NCBI GenBank assembly: GCA_913062745.1
Contig: CAJXXJ010000049.1
Location: 1 to 11,804, forward strand
Origin: an uncultured Phaeodactylibacter sp.
GTDB taxonomy: Bacteria > Bacteroidota > Bacteroidia > Chitinophagales > Saprospiraceae
DNA length: 11,804 nt
Reading direction: 5' to 3'
In this document: piece by piece, positions 5,762 to 11,804 of the stretch
Numbering within the stretch: position 1 is the stretch's first letter
How the letters are laid out: every line of letters starts with the position of its first letter
Translations under genes and position numbers: made by a program
Notes under the pieces: model-generated
What the model saw: the letters and a program-made list of their open reading frames with translations, nothing else
Told to the model about the DNA's origin: nothing
Database searches by the model: none

Positions 5762-6001
5762 ATGAGTGATCAGAATTATCAGGAACTTGTCAAGAAAGTG
5801 ACGATGTACTTAGACAACGAACTAAGTGAAAGTGCCGAACGAGACCTCCTACTGGAAATCAAATCGAACCCTTCCTACCTTAAAGTGCTCAGCCAGGAAA
5901 AAAACTTCCGGGAATTTATCAAGAGCAAGATTCACCGACGCAAGCCCTCTCCCGCCCTCATTCAATCTATTAAAGAAAAAATCAGAGTAACTACCGTCTG
6001 A
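5762..6001 (+). CDS. Small anti-sigma-factor-like protein lacking zinc ligands
   Basis: The 79-residue product (MSDQNYQELVKKVTMYLDNELSES...) has the helical layout of short anti-sigma domains of the zinc-associated (ZAS) type: a first helix, the YLDxEL turn at about 16-21, then a second helix and a basic C-terminal tail (KSKIHRRKPSP..IQSIKEKI). In ZAS proteins this region holds H-x3-C-x2-C. Here the corresponding stretch reads E-I-K-S-N-P-S-Y (32-39), with no His or Cys, and the whole protein has no Cys. ATG 5762 is chosen over the upstream in-frame ATGs at 5669 and 5675, whose extension reads through predicted RNA stems and looks non-coding. Position after an ECF sigma gene supports the anti-sigma assignment; binding is inferred, not shown. 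Redox sensing by zinc release, typical of ZAS proteins, is not expected. Confidence 0.75.
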   Translation: MSDQNYQELVKKVTMYLDNELSESAERDLLLEIKSNPSYLKVLSQEKNFREFIKSKIHRRKPSPALIQSIKEKIRVTTV

Positions 6002-6005
6002 CTGC

Positions 6006-6021
6006 AGCCTGCTTGCAGGCT
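6006..6021 (+). other. Short hairpin after the anti-sigma-like gene
   Basis: AGCCTGC (6006-6012) and GCAGGCT (6015-6021) form a perfect 7-bp inverted repeat around TT. It lies directly after the TGA and is followed by a smaller GCCC/GGGC stem (6036-6047). There is no T-tract. It probably protects the 3' end ahead of the main terminator. Confidence 0.5.
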
Positions 6022-6066
6022 CGCCTGAAATATACGCCCGTTAGGGCATGCTCTCAAAAAACACAA

Positions 6067-6104
6067 AGCTGCTCGAGGCCCTGAATGGCCTGAGCAGCTT
6101 TTTT
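6067..6104. terminator. Strong bidirectional intrinsic terminator
   Basis: AGCTGCTC (6067-6074) pairs with GAGCAGCT (6092-6099), and AGGCC (6076-6080) with GGCCT (6087-6091), leaving one bulged G and a six-base loop. Six T's follow on the plus strand (6099-6104) and an A-rich run (6055-6066) precedes, giving a T-rich tract on the minus strand. It therefore serves both the anti-sigma-like gene and the convergent DUF4142 gene. Confidence 0.92.
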
Positions 6105-6145
6105 GATGGTACGCGTGCATATCTGTTGAAAATCAGCGGATAGGA

Positions 6146-6697
6146 TTAGCTGTCCATTTCCATCATGAGGGTCTTGGCGCGGTTGAGGTGCACATAGTTG
6201 TGGGAATCAATCGCCCGCGCCAGCGTGATCAGCTGTTCGTATTCTGTACCCTCCATGACGTTTTCCATACTGTCTTCGAAAGCTTCGTGGTAGCTCACCA
6301 CACTGGCGAGGTACATTTTATCGAAGGCAGTGCCGTCTTTGCCTTTCAGGGTATTGATCGTTTCTTTTTTCTCTTCGCTCAGCTCAGCCGGAAGCGCCAT
6401 ATTGTAGTTATCGGCAAGCACCTTCAGCTCTTCGTACAGCTGCCGGTGGTCGGCCGACATTTTTTCAGCCAGGGCTTTGACTTTTTCATTTTGTGCCTGC
6501 TGTACGGCGAGGTCGGCGAGCCGGATAGACATCAGTGTATTGGACGCATATTTAGTCAGTACGTGTATTTCCTCTTCCAGGGTGATGGCTTCGTAGCGGT
6601 ATTCGTTTTCCTGCAGTGCTTCCTGTGTGGGCGTCTGCTCACAGGCAGTCAGCAAAAATGCAAATGCCATTATCGTCAGTGAATATACCGTTTTCAT
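6146..6697 (-). CDS. DUF4142-domain lipoprotein
   Basis: The 183-residue protein starts with a lipoprotein signal (MKTVYSLTIMAFAFLLTAC; lipobox LTAC with Cys19), so it should be lipid-anchored in the envelope. Residues 41-178 match the DUF4142 pattern: a ferritin-like bundle of long helices with LADLAVQQAQNEKVKALAEKMSADHRQLYEELK, then the FDKMYLASVVSYHEAFEDSMEN helix carrying the characteristic H-rich face, and HNYVHLNRAK near the end. The biochemical role of DUF4142 is not established; the fold is of the four-helix type sometimes binding metals. The gene stands alone between a bidirectional terminator and a divergent transporter gene. A link to the adjacent sigma factor is possible but unproven. 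Confidence 0.9.
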   Translation of the reverse strand: MKTVYSLTIMAFAFLLTACEQTPTQEALQENEYRYEAITLEEEIHVLTKYASNTLMSIRLADLAVQQAQNEKVKALAEKMSADHRQLYEELKVLADNYNMALPAELSEEKKETINTLKGKDGTAFDKMYLASVVSYHEAFEDSMENVMEGTEYEQLITLARAIDSHNYVHLNRAKTLMMEMDS

Positions 6698-6776
6698 AAA
6701 TTGATTTTTTGATTCGGTTCACTGATAAAACGAAGACAAGCGGGCCATGTTCGGGCGGTGCGCAGGGCGGTAAGCC

Positions 6777-6807
6777 TTGCTTTTTCAGATCACAATGCTC
6801 ACCTTTG
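6777..6807 (+). promoter_or_regulatory. Candidate promoter for the exporter/glycosyltransferase/oxidoreductase operon
   Basis: TTG (6777-6779), a 20-base spacer and CACCTTTG (6800-6807) fit the Bacteroidota pattern apart from the first base of the -7 box. The box ends seven bases before ATG 6815, so transcription would begin at or very near the start codon. Confidence 0.4.
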
Positions 6808-6814
6808 TAAGACT

Positions 6815-7432
6815 ATGCAGCACTTACTTCACAGCTTCTATGGTTTTGTTTTGCTGGCCGGGGGCGTTGCGCTGCCCGGCCTGGTCAACATGACAACGGT
6901 GCGCGTATGCCTGAACCGCGGCTACCGGGCGGCTATGCGCTTCAATGCGGGGGCGGCGGTAGCGGTGCTGCTGCATGCCTACATTGCGCTGGCTTTTGCG
7001 GGCCTGCTCAACCGCAACCCTTCCGTTATCCTTTATCTGCGTCAGCTGGCTGCTTTGCTTTTTTTGGTGCTTGGCTTCGTGTTTTTTTATCAGGGCATCC
7101 GGCGGGAAGCGGCCAAAGCGAGCCACCGCAAAGGCCGGCCGATGGTGTTGGGCTTCCTGGTGAGCGCCGCTAACGTGGTCAATATACCGGCCATTTTTGC
7201 TTTTTCCACCTACCTGCGCATGCGCGGGCAGCTGTTGATCACTGCGCCCTACCGTTTTTTGTTTGCCCTGGGGGCCGCTCTGGGCGCCTTCGCTATGCTG
7301 GGCACCTATGCTTTTTTTGCTAAAAAAGTGGAAAGTGGCGGACCCGAGATGACGCAACGGCTCAATTACTTCCTCAGCGGGCTCTTCTTCGTGCTGGCAC
7401 TGGTGCAGGGCGTGCAGTTGTATTGGGCATAA
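6815..7432 (+). CDS. LysE/RhtB-superfamily membrane exporter
   Basis: The 205-residue, six-helix membrane protein has helices at about 6-26, 42-64, 73-94, 111-131, 146-168 and 184-204. The first helix and following loop (ALPGLVNMTTVRVCLNRGYRAAMRFNAGA) correspond to the LysE signature region, where the first helix ends in a Pro-Gly pair before N and a basic loop. Members export amino acids or other small molecules; the substrate cannot be inferred. ATG 6815 is preferred over an ATG at 6758 because the extra 19 residues are polar, break the usual short N-terminus and read across the promoter-like element. The next gene begins within or just after the stop codon, so the two are translationally close. 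Confidence 0.8.
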   Translation: MQHLLHSFYGFVLLAGGVALPGLVNMTTVRVCLNRGYRAAMRFNAGAAVAVLLHAYIALAFAGLLNRNPSVILYLRQLAALLFLVLGFVFFYQGIRREAAKASHRKGRPMVLGFLVSAANVVNIPAIFAFSTYLRMRGQLLITAPYRFLFALGAALGAFAMLGTYAFFAKKVESGGPEMTQRLNYFLSGLFFVLALVQGVQLYWA

Positions 7433-7443
7433 ATCCTGCTGCT

Positions 7444-8418
7444 GTGTTGCATTTTCTCATTCCTGACCCACAGTCTTTCCGCTCCGGCGGCAACCACTAC
7501 AATGAACGTTTGCTCAGTGCGATGAAGGCATTGGGCATTCCGTTTACCACTACCCACCAATCCAGAGAGCTGCCCGGGCAGGGGCTGGTGCTGGTGGATA
7601 CACTGCTGTGGGGGCAGCCCTTGCCGCCTGGCTGTCAGCCGTGGCTCATCGTACACCATCTACAGAGCCTGTATCCGCCGCCGGGCTACAGCTCAGATGC
7701 CTGGTTTGAAGCAGAAGAACGGCAACAGCTTCATCAGTTCGCCGGCTTTCTGGTGAGCAGCCCGTTTACGGCAGCTTACCTCCGCCAAAGGGGGCTGGAG
7801 CAGCCCTGCGTGGTGGTGGAGCCGGCACTCGATGAACGCCCCGGCCCGTTGCCGCTGCGCGATTATACCAGTGTGGATGCTATCATGACTGCCAACCTCG
7901 TGCCACGCAAGGGGATCCTTCCCTTCTTGCAGCAGCTGGAGCAAAATGGCGTCCCGGCCGGACTCCGCCTTCGCATTTTTGGCGAAAGCCAACTGCAGCC
8001 GGACTACGCACGGGCCTGCCTGCAGCAGTTGCAGCGCTTGCCGGGTGATATCCGCTACGGGGGCGTTCTGCCCCACTCCGGGCTGATGCGCCAATACCGG
8101 CAGGCTAACCTGTTCATTTCCACTTCTTATATGGAGACGTACGGTATGTCGATTCAGGAAGCGGCTGCTTACGGCTTGCCGTTATTGCTCTTGCGCGGTG
8201 GCAATACCGCCAACCATCTGCGCCGCCCGCCCAACGGGCAGGCTTGCGATACCCCGGGCGAATTGGTATCTTTCCTCACACGCTGGGCGCAGCGCCCGGG
8301 CGAGCTGTTGCCACTGGCCGAAAACGCCCGGCAGCAGGCTGAAGCTGCCCAACGGAGCTGGCGGGATGCCGCTCGTGAACTTCAACAGGGGCTGCAGCCT
8401 TATCTCGATACAAATTAA
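7444..8418 (+). CDS. Glycosyltransferase, GT4-like (GT-B fold)
   Basis: The 324-residue protein is a GT-B type transferase. The N-terminal half starts with the strand VLHFLIPD and the glycine-rich SGGNHYNERL (14-23), followed by HHLQSLYPPPGY. The C-terminal half carries ANLVPRKGILPFL (151-163), the strand LRLRIFGES and the family E-x7-E motif ETYGMSIQE (Glu231, Glu239) followed by AAAYGLPLLLLRGGN, which bind the nucleotide sugar diphosphate. There is no ATG near the conserved start; GTG 7444 was chosen because the first conserved strand begins there. TTG 7423 (overlapping the exporter stop) and TTG 7447 remain possible. Acceptor and donor sugars are unknown. The start lies 11 bases after the exporter gene and the end 9 bases before the oxidoreductase. 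Confidence 0.85.
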   Translation: MLHFLIPDPQSFRSGGNHYNERLLSAMKALGIPFTTTHQSRELPGQGLVLVDTLLWGQPLPPGCQPWLIVHHLQSLYPPPGYSSDAWFEAEERQQLHQFAGFLVSSPFTAAYLRQRGLEQPCVVVEPALDERPGPLPLRDYTSVDAIMTANLVPRKGILPFLQQLEQNGVPAGLRLRIFGESQLQPDYARACLQQLQRLPGDIRYGGVLPHSGLMRQYRQANLFISTSYMETYGMSIQEAAAYGLPLLLLRGGNTANHLRRPPNGQACDTPGELVSFLTRWAQRPGELLPLAENARQQAEAAQRSWRDAARELQQGLQPYLDTN

Positions 8419-8427
8419 CCACACAGT

Positions 8428-9426
8428 ATGAGCCAAAAACAAGGTATGAGAGCGGTCCGGCTGCATGATTTCGGCGGGCCGGATAAACTATACATCGGCG
8501 AATGGGAACAACCGCAGCCCGGGCCGGGAGAGATTCTGGTGCGGGTGGCGGCCACTGCGCTCAACCGGGCGGACACACTGCAGCGCATGGGCAAATACCC
8601 GCCGCCCGAAGGAGAAAGCCCAATACTCGGCCTGGAGATGGCCGGTACTGTCGCTGCTCTGGGCGAAGGGGTAACGCAGTGGTCGGAAGGCGATAAAGTC
8701 TGCGCGCTGCTGGGCGGAGGTGGCTACGCGGAGTATGTCTGCCTCTCAGCGCGGCAGGCCATGCCCTGGCCGGAAGGCTTCGATGCCGTGCAGGCGGCTG
8801 CTATCCCGGAGGTCTTTCTGACGGCATTCCAGGCACTCCGCTGGCTGGCAGGGTTGAAAGAGAAAGAGCAGGTGCTGATTCACGCCGGTGCGAGTGGCGT
8901 GGGCACAGCTGCGATACAGCTGGCGCGGGCCATGGGCGCCGAACCGGTAGTCACGGCCTCTGCCGGCAAGCATGCGCTGTGCAGGGAGCTGGGCGCAAAG
9001 CTGGCGATCGATTATAAAACGGAAGACTTCGCAGAGCGGGTGGCGGACTTTACCAACGGGCGCGGCGTGGATGTAATCGTCGATTTTATCGGCGGCCCTT
9101 ATTTTCAGAAGAACCTGAACGCGATGGCTGTCGAAGGGCGGATGGTGATGCTGGCGTTCCTGGGCGGGCCCCGGCTTAGCGAGGCCAACCTGGCGGCTGT
9201 TTTGCGAAAGCGCCTCCGTATTATGGGCTCTACGCTGCGTGCCCGCTCGCTGGACTACAAGGTGCGGCTGTCGGAAGATTTGCAGCTTTTCGCCTGGCCC
9301 CTGTTTGCTGACGGGCGGCTCAGGGCGGTAGTGGACCGGGTGTACGGCTGGGAGGAGGTGGCAGAAGCACATCGCTACATGGAGTCTAATCAGAGCCAGG
9401 GCAAAATCATACTCAGGGTAGGATAA
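8428..9426 (+). CDS. NAD(P)H quinone oxidoreductase, PIG3/zeta-crystallin-like
   Basis: The 332-residue protein is a zinc-free member of the medium-chain dehydrogenase/reductase superfamily. The N-terminal GroES-like part shows NRADTLQRMGKYPPPEGESPILGLEMAG (46-73), the PIG3-type signature, then IPEVFLTAFQAL (126-137). The Rossmann dinucleotide loop is HAGASGVGTAAIQLARAMGA (152-171), and the protein ends HRYMESNQSQGKIILRV as in the family. It is expected to reduce quinones or electrophilic carbonyls with NADPH in the cytoplasm. Length is normal. It starts nine bases after the glycosyltransferase gene and is followed by a hairpin terminator, so it is probably the last gene of the operon. Why it travels with an exporter and a glycosyltransferase is not evident. 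Confidence 0.93.
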   Translation: MSQKQGMRAVRLHDFGGPDKLYIGEWEQPQPGPGEILVRVAATALNRADTLQRMGKYPPPEGESPILGLEMAGTVAALGEGVTQWSEGDKVCALLGGGGYAEYVCLSARQAMPWPEGFDAVQAAAIPEVFLTAFQALRWLAGLKEKEQVLIHAGASGVGTAAIQLARAMGAEPVVTASAGKHALCRELGAKLAIDYKTEDFAERVADFTNGRGVDVIVDFIGGPYFQKNLNAMAVEGRMVMLAFLGGPRLSEANLAAVLRKRLRIMGSTLRARSLDYKVRLSEDLQLFAWPLFADGRLRAVVDRVYGWEEVAEAHRYMESNQSQGKIILRVG

Positions 9427-9432
9427 ACAAAA

Positions 9433-9476
9433 CGCCCGCACGGAAACGAGTCCGGCGGGCGCTGCCTCATTTTTTT
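9433..9476. terminator. Bidirectional hairpin terminator
   Basis: CGCCCGC (9433-9439) pairs with GCGGGCG (9455-9461), and CGGA (9441-9444) with TCCG (9451-9454), with a bulged A and loop AACGAG. On the minus strand the stem runs directly into a T-rich tract (complement of 9423-9432), a good terminator for the gene ending at 9493. On the plus strand the T-run (9470-9476) is eight bases away, so it is weaker for the oxidoreductase gene. Confidence 0.8.
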
Positions 9477-9492
9477 GGGGATACAGTGTGCT

Positions 9493-10380
9493 TTATTTTG
9501 CGTGGGCAGTGCGGTCATCATGCAGGGCAACCGCAGCCCGGTCCTCATTGGAGCTGATCGTCTTACAGGTCCACACAGGCAGGTAGTCCTGCCCCTGATG
9601 GCTGTACTCGCAGACCTGCGCCACGTTGCCGCGGCTCACTACGAAAGATTCATCAGCGAATTCTTGTTTGGTCGTATATTCCGCGTGGTAGACGCGCGAC
9701 AAGCCTTTGCCGTCAAAGTAGTAGAATGCCCGCTCGATGCCCGCCCAGCAGCCTACAGTCATGGTGCTGGCTTCGATAATGGGGAAGCCCTGCTCCGTGT
9801 GCTCCACCCGCAGCATCGGGCTCGAAGCGCAGTCTTCGAAAATGCATAGCCCGGGGACTTGCTCGGCTACCTTCAGCTGTTGGTTTTGTACAATGCGCAG
9901 CTCCGCACGGATGTCCCGAAGCGTTTTGCGGGGCAGGGAGGAAATGCCAAGCATCAGAAACTCGGCCTTGCCATCGCCGGTGACATCAGCGGAGCGCCAG
10001 CCGCGGGCCAGGTCTGCACCCCAGATGTAGCCGTGGAAGGCTTTGCCGGCCGGGGTCTTGCCTTTGACGTGGTACCAGATGTCGCCGTAGCCGTTGATTT
10101 CGTCTTCCGGCAGGTAGTAGTCATCATTGTAGGCGATGTTGGTGACCGCATAGCCGATGGGCAGCTGCGCGACGAGCTCAGCGTCCTGGCAGGGGCCGGC
10201 ATGCACTGCGGTATTGTCCGTAAAGGTATAGAGTTGAGTCTGTGACTGGTAGAGCTCTTCAACCTGGGAGTGATCGTGGTACCATTCGTAGAAGTCTTCA
10301 AATTCGTAGCTGACGAATCGTTCCTGGGCAGGAGTCACTTGCGAAGAGAATAAGGCAGCCAATATAAGGAAATTTCGCAT
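9493..10380 (-). CDS. Secreted protein with a bacterial SH3-like domain
   Basis: The 295-residue protein starts with a signal peptide (MRNFLILAALFSSQVTPAQ, cleavage near residue 18) and has no lipobox. Residues 50-125 look like a bacterial SH3 domain: YTFTDNTAVHAGPCQDAELVAQLPIGYAV, then GDIWYHVKG and HGYIWGADLA, the pattern used in cell-wall or ligand binding. A DVTGDGKAEFL motif follows (132-142), typical of FG-GAP/calcium-binding-like repeats. The C-terminal half is beta-rich with cysteines at 179, 184, 211, 257 and 272, plus Cys64, so disulphides are likely. It is encoded divergently from the DUF4174 gene, 121 bases away. The exact function is unknown; a cell-envelope role is inferred. Confidence 0.8.
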   Translation of the reverse strand: MRNFLILAALFSSQVTPAQERFVSYEFEDFYEWYHDHSQVEELYQSQTQLYTFTDNTAVHAGPCQDAELVAQLPIGYAVTNIAYNDDYYLPEDEINGYGDIWYHVKGKTPAGKAFHGYIWGADLARGWRSADVTGDGKAEFLMLGISSLPRKTLRDIRAELRIVQNQQLKVAEQVPGLCIFEDCASSPMLRVEHTEQGFPIIEASTMTVGCWAGIERAFYYFDGKGLSRVYHAEYTTKQEFADESFVVSRGNVAQVCEYSHQGQDYLPVWTCKTISSNEDRAAVALHDDRTAHAK

Positions 10381-10501
10381 GGGCGTATAGGGATTTGGAA
10401 CAATTAGTAAACATTTTGTAAGAATCAGATATTGCCTTAGGGAAAGAAAAATTCCGAAGGCGGTATATTTTTCCGCTCAATCATAAAGCCTATCCGTGTT
10501 T

Positions 10502-10933
10502 ATGAAAAAGCTAATTCTGCTTGCTTGTTCGTTGTCCTCAGTGGGTTTCTCTTCTGCTCAGCCGCTTGAAAAGCACGAGTGGGAGCATCGGGTCATTTTG
10601 TTATTTGCTGCTTCCGGAGCTGATGAGCAGCTGCAACAGCAGTATGACCTTTTGACGGCGCATCCGGAGGAAGTCACAGAGCGGGATTTGAAAATTTATC
10701 GGGTGTTTCCGGAGTATGCCCTGGCGCCGGGTGGTGAACGCCGGGGCAGCCGCTTCAGCGAATCCCTCTGTCGTATATACGAGACTAACCCCCGTTCGGG
10801 TTTCACTTTTTTACTGATTGGTAAGGATGGGACAGAAAAATTGCGCTCAGAAACGGTGGTGAGCCTGGAAAAACTGTTTAGCCTGATCGACAGTATGCCA
10901 ATGCGGAAGGCAGAGATGAGGCGGCGCAATTAG
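10502..10933 (+). CDS. Secreted DUF4174-domain protein
   Basis: The 143-residue protein has a signal peptide (MKKLILLACSLSSVGFSSAQ, cleavage at A|Q near 19). The rest is a DUF4174 domain: LEKHEWEHRVILLFAASGADEQLQQQYDLL at the start, TERDLKIYRVF in the middle, and FTFLLIGKDGTEKLRSETVVSLEKLFSLIDSMPMRKAEM at the end, which is the family hallmark. The fold is thioredoxin-like but no CxxC is present in the mature part (one Cys only), so redox catalysis is unlikely. ATG 10502 is preferred to a GTG at 10496 that would add two residues. A T-rich, TATATTTT-containing stretch lies upstream (10464-10472) but no -33 element is properly spaced. Confidence 0.88.
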   Translation: MKKLILLACSLSSVGFSSAQPLEKHEWEHRVILLFAASGADEQLQQQYDLLTAHPEEVTERDLKIYRVFPEYALAPGGERRGSRFSESLCRIYETNPRSGFTFLLIGKDGTEKLRSETVVSLEKLFSLIDSMPMRKAEMRRRN

Positions 10934-10979
10934 TCGGGCATGGGTAAAAATGCAACGGCTGCAGCAACATTAATTTGCC

Positions 10980-10987
10980 TATTTTTG
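10980..10987 (+). promoter_or_regulatory. Candidate -7 box upstream of the S41 protease gene
   Basis: TATTTTTG is an exact match to the Bacteroidota -7 pattern TAnnTTTG. No TTG is found at the expected distance upstream, so support is partial. If used, the leader before ATG 11110 would be about 115 bases and would include the GAGCC/GGCTC stem at 11054-11069, which is followed by GGCTTTTTATT (11073-11083). That stem could instead be a terminator for the DUF4174 gene. Confidence 0.35.
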
Positions 10988-11109
10988 TATTAGAACCGAA
11001 CTTTACGGGCTACATCTTTCTCCATCTGGTAAACGGAAGGCACGATTGATTACGAGCCATTTTGGGCTCCCCGGCTTTTTATTGATAATGACCTACACTA
11101 TCCCGGCGC

Positions 11110-11804
11110 ATGTACCAAGATAATCATAAACCCACCAATAAGCTCAGCATCTGGCTGCCGCTGCTCTTTGCGATCGTCCTCGTCACTGGCATGCTGATCG
11201 GTATGAAGATGCAGTCCAACGCGCCCACGCTCGTCGTCGAGCCGCAGGATGCTCCGGCCAATGTGCCCGGGCAGGGCAAAGTGGAGGAAATCCTCCGCTA
11301 CGTGGAAGCCAAATACGTCGATGAGGTAGACCGCGAACAGCTGCTGCAGGAAGTGATTGACGAAATACTGGAGCGCCTCGACCCTCACTCCAATTATATT
11401 TCTGCCGAAAAGCTGCGGGAAGTAAACGAGCAGCTCGAGGGCAATTTTGACGGTATCGGCGTGGAGTTTATGCGCCTTGATGACACCATTATCGTAGTGA
11501 CTCCCCTTCCGAGCGGCCCCTCGGAGGCAGCAGGGATCAAAGCCGGTGACCGTATCGTGCAAATCGGTGATACGACCATCGCCGGGGTGGATATGAAGAC
11601 CGAGGACGTCATCAAAATGCTGCGGGGCGAGAAAGGCACGGATGTGGAAGTAGGCATACTGCGGGAGGGCGAGCAAAAAGTCCGCCAATTCACCGTAACC
11701 CGCGACGAGATACCGATGAACAGTGTGGATATCGCCTACATGCTGAGCGATGAAGTGGGATACATCAAGATCAACCGCTTCAGCGCTACAACTTATGAAG
11801 AATT
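11110..11804 (+). CDS. S41-family carboxy-terminal processing protease (3' end outside window)
   Basis: An open frame starts at ATG 11110 (MYQDNHKPTNKLSIWLP) and remains open for 231 codons to the window edge. A single membrane helix (about 13-32, LSIWLPLLFAIVLVTGMLIG) acts as an uncleaved anchor or signal. The helical N-terminal S41 segment KVEEILRYVEAKYVDEVDREQLLQEVIDEILERLDPHSNYIS follows (about 58-98). A PDZ domain comes next (about 112-200), with EGNFDGIGVEFMRLDDTIIVVTPLPSGPSEAAGIKAGDRIVQI for substrate tail recognition. The first strand of the catalytic core (VGYIKINRFSATTYEE) begins before the cut, but the Ser/Lys catalytic residues lie beyond the window. Such proteases act in the periplasm on C-termini of envelope proteins. 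Confidence 0.93.
   Translation, partial: MYQDNHKPTNKLSIWLPLLFAIVLVTGMLIGMKMQSNAPTLVVEPQDAPANVPGQGKVEEILRYVEAKYVDEVDREQLLQEVIDEILERLDPHSNYISAEKLREVNEQLEGNFDGIGVEFMRLDDTIIVVTPLPSGPSEAAGIKAGDRIVQIGDTTIAGVDMKTEDVIKMLRGEKGTDVEVGILREGEQKVRQFTVTRDEIPMNSVDIAYMLSDEVGYIKINRFSATTYEE

Overview
The window looks like a chromosomal piece of a moderately GC-rich member of the Bacteroidota, probably near the Saprospiria/Lewinella group. This rests on recognisable families: a Bacteroidota-type housekeeping ECF sigma factor, a 'GYDIA' GHMP kinase beside a class II HMG-CoA reductase and a type 2 IPP isomerase, secreted proteins whose predicted cleavage falls at A|Q, near-absence of Shine-Dalgarno sequences, and -7 boxes of the Bacteroidota type (TAnnTTTG). 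The exact lineage is inference. I see no mobile element, CRISPR array, tRNA or rRNA.

Layout. 1-500: the tail of an unidentified gene converges on a 54-residue membrane protein gene that has its own promoter and terminator. 502-1098: a secreted protein of unknown family. 1128-4565 (minus strand): a mevalonate-pathway operon read fni, then class II HMG-CoA reductase, then GYDIA GHMP kinase; the kinase reading frame has no ordinary start codon ahead of its conserved N-terminus. 4566-4880: control region of the divergent isoprenoid and sigma genes. 4881-6001: an ECF sigma factor and a small anti-sigma-like protein lacking zinc ligands, separated by about 300 bases rich in inverted repeats, including an 82-base rod-like hairpin. 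6067-6104: a strong bidirectional terminator, then a DUF4142 lipoprotein on the minus strand (6146-6697). 6815-9426: a likely three-gene operon of LysE-like exporter, family-4-type glycosyltransferase and PIG3-type quinone oxidoreductase. A hairpin terminator shared with the next, minus-strand gene (a secreted SH3-like protein, 9493-10380) follows. 10502-10933: a secreted DUF4174 protein. 11110 to the window end: the N-terminal part of an S41 carboxy-terminal processing protease with a PDZ domain.

How the genes relate. The isoprenoid genes carry out the HMG-CoA to mevalonate step, a phosphorylation of unknown assignment, and the IPP/DMAPP isomerisation. The sigma/anti-sigma pair is a regulatory unit, and many neighbours encode envelope or secreted proteins, but no functional link between them is proven here. 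The most unusual features are the structured sigma/anti-sigma spacer, the zinc-less anti-sigma-like protein, the missing kinase start codon, and near-consensus promoters that almost touch their start codons. I found no convincing evidence of an entirely new multi-gene system.
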